From the NCBI GenBank assembly GCA_002812745.2, contig NCSJ02000349.1:1-42819 (forward strand): a stretch of 42,819 nucleotides of DNA, written 5' to 3'. The notes beneath the pieces were generated by a model. That model worked only from the letters and a program-made list of their open reading frames with translations, was not told where the DNA came from and made no database searches. Source of the stretch: Scytalidium lignicola. Lineage: Eukaryota > Ascomycota > Leotiomycetes. A program made the translations under genes and the position numbers. Positions 26,100 to 36,712 of this stretch are shown one piece after another; the first letter of the stretch is position 1, and every line of letters begins with the position of its first letter.

Positions 26100-28480
26100 T
26101 GTAGAAAAAAANGAACAAAGAGGAGAAAGAAAGAAAGTATATAAATAAACTTAAAAGAGATATACTCTTAACTTTTGAAGAGTTAGAGAAGTTATCTTTT
26201 ATTACTCTTAAGTTATCGCAACTTTAACCTGATCAAGCTTAAGATGAAAATAACTTAACTGATAAGATAATAAATAAGTATAAGCAATGCTTAACACTTA
26301 ACAAATGTTATTAAAAATAAAACAATTATAAAAGTAATAATATTAACAATAAGAGAAATTTTTCAAGGTAATAAGTATTAAAAATCAGATTTGTAAAGAT
26401 GTAGTATTTACAAGGCTTATATTTCACATAGATTATATTGACTAAAACAAAAAANGCAATTGACTATAATCATTATTATATTAAGGAATTATAACTCCGA
26501 TTAAAATCTATTGAAGATTAACTAGTTCTAACATTTAAGATTTTAATATAATGTTTTTACATTTATAATATATACACTTTCAGATTAGCTAATCATTAAC
26601 TAAGGTTAACTTAATATTACATCGTATAAAGTAAACATCTGAATAGACATAGTTTTTAAGTTAAGGAGGGCAATGTATAATTATATATATTAGTATAACC
26701 TAATATACAGAATTACAATGATTTATATACACTATTAAAACAAAACATTAAAAAAATTAACAAAATGTATATAAGTTTATATTATACAAGTAAAAAACTT
26801 TATAAGTACTTAGTTAATAATAACTTTCATTAAGTTAATAAATGTTAACTAATAATCTCATTTTGTCTTATAATTTTCTCTAACCTTATAAGTAATTAAC
26901 TTCATTTATATAAGTTGATTATGAAATTTTAAGAAAAAGAATTGTTAATAAAAATAACAATATCTTCTCTTTATCTTTCAAATTAAATGTCTTTTAAGAC
27001 TAATGTAATATAGTTTATAGCTTTGATCAAAGATAACTATTGTAATAATCTACAAAACCCTTAAATCTTATTTAATTCCTTTACTTTATCAAGCTTAATA
27101 TTAAATTATAAACTTTAACTATAAAAACTAGTAAAAAANGTAAATGCACTTAAGTTTAAATAAGATTAACAATAATAATCACCTCCTTATAATTATTGAG
27201 AACAATTATAACTTTTGTAATATATTTAATAATAAGAAACCTTAACCTTTGAAGTGATGAAAGTAATATTTAAAGTTTATAATAACTTCTCAAAATCGTT
27301 AATCTGCATAACATGACTAAGGATTAACAATAACGGCTATCTAATACTAATGTAGAAGAATTATTATAAGACTTGTAGACAATAATCTTATACCCTCCTT
27401 CAAATTAATTAACAAAGTTAATTTACCATTTGTTAAATCTAAAGTTATTAATTTTGAAGAATCTTATATAAACATTATAACAACAAACTTTGATCAAGAA
27501 TAAGAAATTAGTTATTTTGTTAAAATGAAAATAATTAATAATAAACATTATTTCTTAACGAATTAAAAANGAGATATAGCTATTTGAGTTTGTATTAAAG
27601 AGAATAAAGAAGTTAGTAAAAAAAGTTCTTGACTAGACTTTAACCTTCATGGCTTAAAANGTTTTAAAAAAGAAGTATATAAAGAAGGTATGTTTAGAAT
27701 AGAGGTAACAAAAGATAAAGTCTAATAGATTAAGTAAGATAAAACCAAAGAGATAACAAGGTTAGTCTTAGAAGTTAATTAATCCTTTGGATATTAACTC
27801 TAATATATAAACACTATTAATGTTAAAAGATATTATAAACTTCAATTAACTTACAAGATTATTCTACATTAGTATTATGATGTTAGAATTGTAGATCAAG
27901 GGGCTTAGTTGAAAGAGAAGGAGTACTCTTAAATGGAGATTCAAAAGGTTATAGCACATTAGAGTAAGGATAAGATTTATGAACACTATTCAACAAAACT
28001 GAAAAGAAAGCGTTATGAAACTTTATAAAGTTGAGCTTAACAATGTGAATTGCACAAGTAAGTATAAGTATTTTACTTAAAGTAATTATGTATAGTTATA
28101 TTATTTATACTTATTCACAAATTTAGATAACTTAGAAGTAATTCCCTTTTAATATATAACCTAAAATGCTATAAGCTAATTAAATTTATTTTATAACATA
28201 ATTATATACTTGTATAAATACTATTATTCCTAACTTGGTAAGTAGAAGATAAGTTAATTGAATTTAATGAGTTTAATCGCTTATAATTAACTTGGTTATT
28301 ATTATTTGTTCTTTCTTTTATCTTAGTCTTTTCAATTTATGCTAACTTAAAGTAATACTTATTCTATTTATACACCCTTTGTAAACGCCTTACAAAAAGG
28401 AGTAACTTATAACCTTTGATTTATGACTAGTATAGTTGATAAAGTATAATTGATTTTCATATTACTATGTCCTAAGGAGG
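26100..28480. other. AT-rich relic DNA of unknown origin
   Basis: Extremely AT-rich, with no open frame over 60 codons. The + strand is A-rich here, whereas it is T-rich in the LINE to the left, so an element in the opposite orientation probably begins near 26.1 kb. Plus-strand reading around 27.7-28.0 kb gives stretches with many TAA/TAG but few TGA stops, again RIP-like. I could not identify a transposase, reverse transcriptase or integrase motif. More than one element may be present. Confidence 0.5.
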
Positions 28481-30335
28481 GAAGAAGGTAAATACTGATC
28501 TAAACTTTAGCTTTATAGAAAATTTTAAGTTTGTCATTATTACTTCGAACGCTGTCCAACTAATCAACTTTCTTGATTTCAACTTCGAGAATAAAGTTAA
28601 GAAGACATTGATAGTGTCTTACTTTACCTGGAATATCAGAGGTTGTTACACCGCCTTTAGATAAGAAGTTAACATTAAAGTTATATTAAGTGTTGATAAA
28701 TGTATAAACTAAGTCTTCTACTTCTATCTTTGTTATTAGACTTAAGTATCTATAGTATAAATTTCAATAACTAGTGTAATAACTAATAGTACTAACTTCA
28801 ATTTTGCTTTTTNACTGTTGACAATTGTCTTGAATATTTAATATACAATCTTTAATGAGATTTTGATAAAAGAGTTCTATTTTAATTCTAGTTTTTTCGA
28901 TAATAAACTAATTTAAAACATTTAAAGCTTCTTCTACCTTACTTGGTTCTAGGAGATTATCAATAAGAACCTCGAAATCCAAGAGATTAATCTACACTTT
29001 TAGAGAATAAAGTTTAACTGTTAATTCCTTTGACTTTAAGACATAGAGCTTTGTATTCTTAAGATTAACAAGTAATAAAGAAAGTAATGCAAACAAAGAC
29101 TGAACAAAGCTGGTAACTATAGCTAATTCAGTTAAGGAATCCAATTCCTTTTCCGTCATAGTATCTTGTTTACCAAGATGAGATTGATGAAGGCCATTAA
29201 TATTCTTAATCTACAAAACTACCTTAAGAGTATCTGTGTTGACTTAGTACAAAGGAAGTAAGTAATAAAGTTGTAAGTTCTCTTTTGTCAAGAATTCTGA
29301 TTCTACCTTTATAAAAATACGAGTAATACTATCGTTATATACTCTTAAGATACGCTTGAAGTACTTAGAGCTAATATCACTTTGTACATAATGCTTGAAA
29401 AGTTTCTGAACTTGAATATACTCTAAATGACAAACATTTAATATCTTACCAAGTATAATTGTTTTATAAACCTTGTTATCCTATTTGTCGAGAAGTAGTT
29501 ATAAGAGACAATAAAGAGAATTCCAAGTAATAACATTTATAATATTACTGTTAATCATCTTAAAAATAACAATGTTAATGTATTTATCAAGGTAGAAAAG
29601 CAGAGATTAACTATTCTCATCTTGCACAAGCTCAAGTCTGCTAAAGTACTACCTTCTGACATAGTATGCCAGAAAAACTAGTTCAGTTTAAAACAGACTT
29701 AAGCAATCCTTAAGAGAACATTTCTGCTCAAGAGTATTAGTAATCAAGCTTGGTAATGAAGGTTTCTCTTGCTTTAGGTCAATGGAGAGCTAGGAAATAA
29801 CAGAGTTGAGGATGTCTATAAGCTTTGTCGGTTATTCATTTTTAGTTCTAGATTCTGATCTATATTCTAAAATGTCCTCGACTATAAAGTTCAATGCTTA
29901 CAATAAAGACTGTTGTCTCATTAGAATTAATTCACTGATAGATTAAGGAATGCAAACTCTGGCATTAACAACAATAGAAAAACCCACCATTACTTCTTTA
30001 TACTTGTCCAAATGGGTAATTTCAAAAGATTTCCTATATGTTTCTTCGTCTATAAACAAAGTAATGTAATTTGAGAAGGGATCGACATGTTGAAGATTTT
30101 TGATAAGCATGCTATTAAGAATGAAACCATAATCACCTGGGCTATAGTTAACTCCTTCTCTGTACTGTTCACAAAGGGATTTCGTAGCATAATGCTTTAA
30201 AAGATCCAGAAAATAATTAGAACTTAGCTCCGTTATATTGTACAGATTCCACTCCGGCATAATTTTGTAAACATTACCCATGCTCTTGTTCATAAGATCA
30301 TTCAAGACCCCATCGTTCACAACATCAGCTTTCAT
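28480..30335 (-). pseudogene. RIP-inactivated protein gene, unknown family
   Basis: From the Met codon at 30335 the minus frame is open for 130 codons (MKADVVNDGVLNDLMNKSMG... to ...VVNARVCIP). After the first stop (29943) the same frame keeps reading as normal, helix-rich protein for about 430 more codons without net indel. I checked codon phase at 29159, 28877 and 28655. The stops between 29945 and 28900 that I counted (13) are all TAA or TAG, as expected if CAA/CAG codons mutated by C-to-T; none is TGA. The product would have been a soluble, mostly helical protein of over 600 aa. I see no signal peptide, TM segment or known catalytic motif. The upstream part at about 29.9-30.3 kb is cleaner than the rest. 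The gene sits at the edge of the AT island. It could be a host gene duplicated and then hit by RIP, or a gene captured in a repeat. Confidence 0.7.
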
Positions 30336-31060
30336 AACCTTAGTTCTTTGACTTTTATTAAATGAGTGCCAGATTCACTCAATATTTTTTCCGTAAAGTT
30401 CGTATTTCCACGCAAGATCTTTGTGCAACTCTCTTATCAGCTCGGGCTTGTCTATCACCATCACATCCATAGTGATAGAAATCGGGAACAATGGGTGGTA
30501 TACGAAACATTAAGTATGAGATTGCCAACCAAAAGTAACATCAGACATATTTTCTAGGCTTTGAAACGTAACGATGTCTTTTACGTGGATAGATCAAAAT
30601 CAAGATTAACAGTAAGGCTTTGGCTTCTTGGGGTACCCCACCGTTGCCTAGCCAAGTCACCATGACGTGAGAATTTCTACCGTATTGAGAGTCATTGAGT
30701 CGACTCGGGTCGGTCCCTCCCGACGGGAGCACTCCAATGCTTCCCCGCCAGTTATGCTTTAATGACCATTGAGAACAGTCTTACGGTTTGCTTCTCAATG
30801 TAGTGTATGGTTGACACAGATAAGCTTAGTACATTTTCTCAATAATGCGTAAGGCTTTGTGACAAATACTATTGCCTCTCTGTAAACTAAATCTTTAGTC
30901 ATTACTTTATATCCTAGTTATATAGTACAACATACCAGCATTTATACTAAATAGTTTGTTTATTGATGCTATTTTAATTTTGTGCTGCTAAGGGTAGTAG
31001 TAATCCTGCCTCTTTTCCATTTATAAGAGCATCTTTGCAAACAGTCTTTCTGTTGCCGTT
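30336..31060. other. spacer between two pseudogenes
   Basis: No supported gene. Composition is intermediate between gene DNA and the AT islands. Open frames are short and carry no motif. It would include the former promoter of the 30335 minus gene. Confidence 0.4.
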
Positions 31061-31063
31061 CAA

Positions 31064-32018
31064 GTGGAACGATTTTTTGGCTTGAATCTTGCAGTATCAG
31101 ATCTTGCAGTCGCCCTAGACATGCTGCGTGGAGGCCCTTACCCTGGATCAGTGATTAAAACGCAAAATTCTGTCAATCCTGGCAGAAATGACTTCGCTTT
31201 GTCAAACTATACCATAACATCTTGTTTCATCCAAAGGAAATCTTTCTCATTGAGTTTTGCAATGGTAATTGACCTGGAGTTTGGCATTGTATTCTTCAAG
31301 CTAAAATTAAGCAGTTGCGGACCTGTTGAAGCATATCGGCCCGTTTCAGTTCTGAACCACATGAAAAACTCCGTGGTTTTCCATTTCTTGTTAAAAGCGG
31401 ACGTGTTATAAGGGTTGCTAAATCTACCCGCCTTGTCCATTTGAAGCTTGATGGTGATATGAGGACCTCGTATTGGTAAGGGCTCTTTTCGAGGCTTATA
31501 GTAAAATACGGTGGATTTCCGTGAACGATACAAGTTTGGCTGTCCCCAATAGTCAACTCTGCGTACTGTTCTCCTATGTTCTGTGTTAACTTGTCGAAGA
31601 GACTTATAATTCGGAACTGACATGGATCGTCCTTCGTCAACTATAAAACTATATTTTTGACTTTCTTGTATCGTGTTTGTGTTACTCTTCGACTATTGGA
31701 CTGAAGAGGAATCTCCGCGACGAACTGAAGAGTCCATTGGCGTTAAAGGCTAGAAATTCGCAGCGGTCTTCTGCCAACGCCCTCTGCAGACTTGTTTACC
31801 ACGTTGACAGCGCAAACAGATAGGGGATACCTCGTCGCATTTTACTCGGCGTTCTCTGTTAATATAATTGTTAGTGATTGATTGACAAGCAAGAATATCT
31901 ATCAAAGGAATTGCAAACAACTTGTGCAATTGGAGGTTTACTTGCAAGTTGAGCAGCCTGTCTTAACTTTAGGTCGGCCCGCTCGTTTTCTCAGCTTTCT
32001 GACTGCCTTTCCCGCCAT
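31064..32018 (-). pseudogene. Zn2Cys6 fungal transcription factor relic
   Basis: Exon 1 is 32018-31942; the intron is 31856-31941 (86 nt, GTAAAC, perfect CTAAC branch, ACAG); exon 2 starts at 31855. The joined product begins MAGKAVRKLRKRAGRPKV and reads a complete binuclear zinc cluster, TGCSTCKERRVKCDEVSPIC then LRCQRGKQVC, with all six Cys at canonical spacing. This is the DNA-binding domain of a nuclear regulator. The frame hits TAG at 31750-31752, right after the cluster, leaving a 60-aa product. Past it the same frame stays open except for another TAG (about 31690), then TAG at 31207-31209 and a TAA further on. All fit CAG/CAA-to-stop changes, so it is a decayed gene. I recognise no middle-homology (Fungal_trans) region in what follows. 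A 60-aa zinc-cluster-only protein is the alternative. Confidence 0.68.
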
Positions 32019-32669
32019 AATTAAGGTCACATCGCCGTAGACCACGACCTTGCCTCATGAATGCGGTGTCGTAATGTCGTGTTTGTGCTGTTGGTGATGG
32101 GGAAAATCAGAGTAGCACCCAACTAGCTTCAGTGAGGAAGCACTGGCCACTTTCGTCAGATGATTCTATATCATGCCTGAGGCACTTAATCATGAGGCTC
32201 CTAAGGGATCTGCAGAGGTCTATAACGAAGGGTATATAATGCCCAATGAGTATTTTTAACTTCTCAAACCAAATTAAGATAAACATAGAAGTTAACATGA
32301 AGATAAAAATCACGGTAGCATTGTGGGCGTTTTTGAGGGGTTTGCCGAGCGTATCATACTAACAACAGCAAGAGTATCCAGGGATCAATGCCTGATGGGG
32401 AGGGCCTCCACAGTCTACCTCTTTCCAGTGCTAACCACATCACCTGGTGCGAGACCTCGGGTTACGAGAAGTATCTAGAAATCGTAGCACTAGTTGCTCC
32501 TCACCCTTGCTCAGGTTAATTTCTGGTCGGCTTCCTTTTATAAGTAGACTCTAGTCTCTGCACACTTTTTCATTTTTCTTTCATTTCCAAGGCCGCTCAA
32601 CTGTTAATATATATAACTTCACCTCCTCTCCTTCGAAGAACCAGACCAAGCTCGCCCTGCCTGATATTA
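32019..32669. other. intergenic region
   Basis: Upstream DNA of both the minus zinc-cluster relic and the plus ORF at 32670. A TATATATA-like box lies about 60 bp before 32670. No gene supported. Confidence 0.4.
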
Positions 32670-32825
32670 ATGTCACCCCCGGTTGATGTAAAAAGCTGTT
32701 GGGAAGATCTAACGAAAATCGGCATAAGCAAAAGCATATATCGTTGCAGGTTGTGGAATTGTTCGAGGGTTTTTAATTCGGAGCACGAGTTGATGGGTCA
32801 GGAATGCTTACATGCTGCAACGTAA
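32670..32825 (+). CDS. small C2H2-like zinc finger ORF, possibly a truncated first exon
   Basis: ATG 32670 opens 51 codons to TAA at 32823-32825. The product begins MSPPVDVKSCWEDLTKIG. It contains YRCRLWNCSRVFNSEHEL followed by a Cys/His pair (GQECLHAA), spaced like a degenerate fungal C2H2 finger. The stop overlaps a consensus donor (GTAAGT at 32822), so this may instead be exon 1 of a longer gene. I could not find a convincing exon 2 downstream. It lies between repeat relics, so it may be a broken gene end. Confidence is low. Confidence 0.35.
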   Translation: MSPPVDVKSCWEDLTKIGISKSIYRCRLWNCSRVFNSEHELMGQECLHAAT

Positions 32826-33840
32826 GTTATTTCCAAGGGATTAATTGGCTTCGACTTCCAAGGTCGTCCTCGCCGCTTCTTTGGTTTTGCCTTTGTTTTA
32901 TCTGCTTCCATCTTCTGCTTTCGCTTTAGACAACCTCTCTCTCTGTGTTTCTCAGAACTCTTAGGCTGTGAGGTACTTTAGTTTTATGATTCCTTCTGAG
33001 TCCACCTAGTGGTTTTGGTACTTTAGCTCTATGTTTTCTCCTGAGTCCTTTTCTGCCTATACGCTTTTTATGAGCAAGAGTAGTTCATTTGAGCGAAGGT
33101 GGTAGTCTATCCTTACCAAATTGCTAGTGCTAGCTTATCGAAGCTCAGTAGGTAAAATTTTATAGGAGGACATTTTCGAGGTGTGCCTAAATGGGTCGGC
33201 CATAATGAAGGTGAGAACCAAGTACATCCGCGGGGTTAAAAAGCAAAGGTACGGGATTGAGATGAAGGCTAGGTTTTAGCTATGTTGACTTTTCTTATAA
33301 GTGCCAACAGATCATTATCGCGGCTATCTGTTAATTGTCCGTTAATAAAGGTTTATTTTCGTCTACCATCTTGGACTCAATATGACAATCCCGACGGACG
33401 TGTCAAGGTGGACTGATTTAAGGAGGTGAGGCCCAATGAAGAGTAGATAATTGGCTAGATTACGGGAGAAGGAAGGGGTGACTACTAGAAAGATATCTTT
33501 GGATTTGATCTAGTATAATACCTTCTTGTAAGCTACTCGATTAATGGGATTGTGAAGGTGTAAGGTGCATTTTGCAAGGATATGTACATGTTCTGAGTTA
33601 TGCAGAGAAACCTCTGCTATAACGTGATTTGAGAGTTGAACCAAGCGGAGATCCCTCTAATAACCGTCTTCTTTGACTTAACGACGTCGTTACTGCAATT
33701 CAACAATAACAAATTGTACTCTTTGTGCTCTAAAGTCTGATAACAAAGGCAATACAAATCGTATGATTACTTGTTATAGAGAAAAGAACCAAAAATACGC
33801 TTTTAATAGATTCTTGCCTGGGCAAGGATAACAGGCAATG
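32826..33840. other. repeat-like intergenic DNA
   Basis: No gene supported. It contains an imperfect direct repeat of about 44 bp (around 32972-33052: GGTACTTTAG, then TATG, then TTCT, then CTGAGTCC, twice). The block at about 33540-33760 has normal composition and lies directly against the second AT island. It could be a retrotransposon LTR, but I see no second copy in the window to prove it. Confidence 0.35.
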
Positions 33841-35270
33841 AAATAACCAACAAGTTAAAGGTGTTAGATCAAAACAAAGACGTTGTTAAAAAGGAAAATT
33901 AAAAANTATAAAACTAGAACTTGAGTTCAAAATGAAATTATAATAAGGATAAGCTAGGAAAATGGAAATTTTGAATAAAAANGAGGTATACTCTTGACAT
34001 GCTAGGAATAGAAGTTGTAATTATCTATACTTAACTTAACTAACAAGCTTTAGCAAGTACCTAGGTAATATATGAAATCTCTCTCTTTCTTCTATTATCA
34101 TTGTCATCATCAATAGTTGTTGTATTATATTTTGTACAATCTTATTATTATCTTAAAGTCTTAGTTTCTTCTTATTTGTTATTACCCTTAACTTAGTTCT
34201 TAACATTACTACTTAGTACAAAGTATAATTCTTCTTATATAATATTAAAAACATTATGGATTTTTACATCTTTATATCTAAAAGTTGATTTTGATTAGTT
34301 TATAAATTATGTTTTTAATAATATGATTAATTGTTAATTATCCAATTATACTTTCGATTGTATTCTTTAATTATATCTGTAAACAAAGTTGTAAGTTTTA
34401 TTATATGTGTTGTAATGTTATAATCATATAGTTCTTGTACAATTGTTATTTACTCTTTATTCAAAGTGTATAGATTATCATATAATTGTTTTCTTTTTTT
34501 TTTACTTTATGGTTATTCTTTTACAATTTGTAAAATCATATGTACTTTTTCCTCTCCAATTACTTTAACTAATAACTTTTAATCCTTTTACTTCTCTTAC
34601 AATGTATTGTATAATTTATAAACAATATCATCTTTTAGAACTATTCAAAAGGTAGTTAAATAAAAAAGGATTTTACATAACCTATTCTTCTTATAAGGTT
34701 AATGTTAAACCATTGTTATAATTATATATTTTACTCTTTATAAAAGTACTAACGAAATCGAATTATACTTGAAGAAATTAATGTTAACATTGTATATTAA
34801 ACTTAACAATTTGTTAATCTATTAGCTTAAGGATATAAATAACATCAATTTGATTACTTAATATCTTTACCTTTGCTTATACAGTTATTTAAGCTAAGGC
34901 CAGCACCAAAGTATATTTCTCCTCTTCTAGAACCTCCTCTTAACCCTCTTCCTAAACTAGCAGTTTTATCATAACTATTATAAAGTCGTTTACCTTTATT
35001 TATAGTTCTTGAACAATTACAACCTAGAATTAAAAGTTAACCAAGGTATTAACTATTAAGTTTTATATTTGCTTTTAAACTTGTTAATCCTCACTTTATA
35101 AGCATGTTAACTAAGGTTTGTACAAAGTATTTAACACTTTATTAACCTAAGGAAAGTTCTATAAGTTGTTGTAAAGAAGAAGATTTGAAATTAGAGTTAT
35201 TCCAACAATTACTACACCTTCTTACAAAGCTCCTTATAAGTCGATGAAGGCACAAATAGCCACATTGGGG
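33840..35270. mobile_element. second AT-rich (RIP-like) island, unidentified repeat
   Basis: AT-rich with no open frame over 60 codons, two Ns at A-runs (about 33906 and 33982), and sharp composition edges near 33840 and 35270. One minus-strand stretch near 34900-35020 reads a Cys-containing, then Arg/Gly-rich segment (GRGLRGGSRRG), which may be the remains of a nucleic-acid-binding tail. The element class cannot be told from what is left. Confidence 0.5.
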
Positions 35271-36712
35271 GAAAATTTTACCACTTGAAATTGTGGCGGC
35301 ACTTCCCTTTGAGTATTGCGATCCATAACCTAAACCGTCGATCGTGTTTTGAAGCTGCGAGAGCGAGAGTTGAGGTGTTATTCGAGGGCTACCGACTGCA
35401 GAACGATCGATCGAACTCGTCGCACTCGAAGATGTGAGCTGGTGAGTTGAGATACTGCTCGAGGGCTTGCTACCGAATGACTAGTCGCACTCGTATACTG
35501 GAGCGTGAGCTGCTGAATTGAGATGTCGCTGAAGTGAATGTCGACCTGCCGAAGGTTCGATTACAAGGTTGGCAATAGTTTGGCTCGATGCTGCTCCGTT
35601 CGCAGGTTCTACAATGCTAGGCGGAATCTAAGAGAAACAGATTAGCTATAATCGAGATAACGCTCCTGTTTGACGACTGACCTAACTATTGAGATTCGTT
35701 AGACTTGGTCCTTGTGATACCGCATCAGAGATCCCATCCCTTTATCCATCCTGCACCTATAAACAATCTGTTAAGCGTTGATCAAAAGGACGTCATTCTC
35801 AATTTCAAAGGTGCCGAAGCCATGCAAAGACAATTCGAGGTACTCATCAAGTAGTGATAGACAGCAAGCTGGCTGTATGCGACAGTGGCAAGTGCGAGGA
35901 AACTTTAAGCCAGACGGCAAGACTAACCAGATTTGGTTAGCGCACAGTGAAGAGCGCCGCACCAAATCCAACGTTGGATCAAGTCAATCGTCAGATCAAA
36001 TTCACAACGATCTTCATGTACGATCACCCGAGGGCCAGGGCCCAGCTCACATCAGTACCGCATACTGGCCAATCCTCCCATCTCGCTGGGGTGGTTGGTT
36101 GGTGGGTTGGTGGTGAGGGGTTGAGGTTTGAGGTTTGAGGTTTGAGGTTTGGGAGGGGAAGGGATGGGATGAGGGTGAGGGTTGAAGTGCTGGCTGTGGG
36201 GGGTAGAAGGAATTGAAGACCAGAATATTTGTCTATACTAATTTAGCACGAGGCTGTTTGTGCTTTTAATATTGAATTGGAACGAGGTCATTTCTCAGGT
36301 CACAATATTTTCGTGGAGATCTGTAAGCACTGCGATTTCGGGTTGGTAGTGAGCCTGGACGGAATTTCCGATTAGAGCCTCACCTTGCGAGTTTTTGACC
36401 TCCCTGATTAGGAGGAGAATCAGTCCAGCATAGAAAGTCAAAGACACACAGTCTTCCGCCTCCAATCGTTATTGTATCAAGTGCTTTCTTCTTTGGAACC
36501 CAGAAAATGTGTTGAGACTTGACTTCACCCCTAACATTACTTTGTACGAAAAAGCAACGGACATTAGAGAAGTTCAGACCAACTCCTCTTGTGCTAGCAC
36601 GATTTATGGCCTCATATTAGGGGGAAAACAAACTCGATCTCCAGACCTCATGTTTCCCAAATATCAACGCCAATCTATCAACCCCTCAAACTCCAGGTTC
36701 CCTTTCCCTCCT
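35271..36712. other. intergenic region right of the AT island
   Basis: Normal composition. At 35340-35520 a short imperfect tandem duplication occurs (CTCGAGGGCTxxCGAxTG, GTCGCACTCG and GTGAGCTG blocks repeated at about 80-bp spacing). A minus-strand Ser/Thr-rich frame runs from here into the AT island but breaks repeatedly. No supported gene. A G-rich heptamer repeat is listed separately. Confidence 0.4.
36118..36152 (+). repeat. TTGAGGT heptamer tandem repeat in a G-rich tract
   Basis: Four consecutive TTGAGGT units (36121-36148) flanked by GGTTGGTTGGTGGGTTGGTGG on the left and GGGAGGGGAAGGGATGGG on the right. The tract as a whole (36088-36190) is strongly G-skewed on this strand and could form G-quadruplex structures. 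Confidence 0.85.

Larger units (their letters stand above)
20521..26100 (-). mobile_element. RIP-degraded Tad-type LINE (non-LTR retrotransposon)
   Basis: Minus-strand relic; the 5' limit near 26100 is only approximate. At 23651-23689 the frame reads ILTSDFNQHHLIW, matching the GDFNxHHxxW phrase of LINE apurinic endonucleases. At 22099-22167 it reads VRVLQSSLLLLILFILY, a C-to-T/G-to-A worn form of the PQGSPLSP reverse transcriptase motif. In the same frame, 34 codons on, at 22030-22065 it reads NFTNNINLLSYV, a worn FADD catalytic box (both Asp now Asn). The low-coordinate end has a GC-normal block (20560-20700) and then, on the minus strand, GTGTAAGAATAATAATAAT, a TAA-type 3' tail typical of fungal LINEs. 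No open frame over 60 codons survives. The element is dead. The changes fit RIP. Confidence 0.85.

Noticed and set aside
31296..31640. 114-codon minus open frame overlapping the zinc-cluster relic
   Set aside because: It is in a different phase from the spliced Zn2Cys6 frame; the in-phase frame explains the region better.
33540..33760. Candidate LTR of a Copia-like element
   Set aside because: Composition and position are suggestive, but I see no paired copy, no clear TG...CA ends with a target duplication, and no primer-binding site.
20521..35270. Possible CRISPR-like, tRNA or centromeric structure in the AT-rich region
   Set aside because: No regular spacer repeat, no tRNA arm pattern and no higher-order satellite seen; the content is explained by RIP-worn elements and genes.
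35771..36138. Overlapping open frames on both strands
   Set aside because: Neither strand shows a family motif, and the frames are mutually overlapping.
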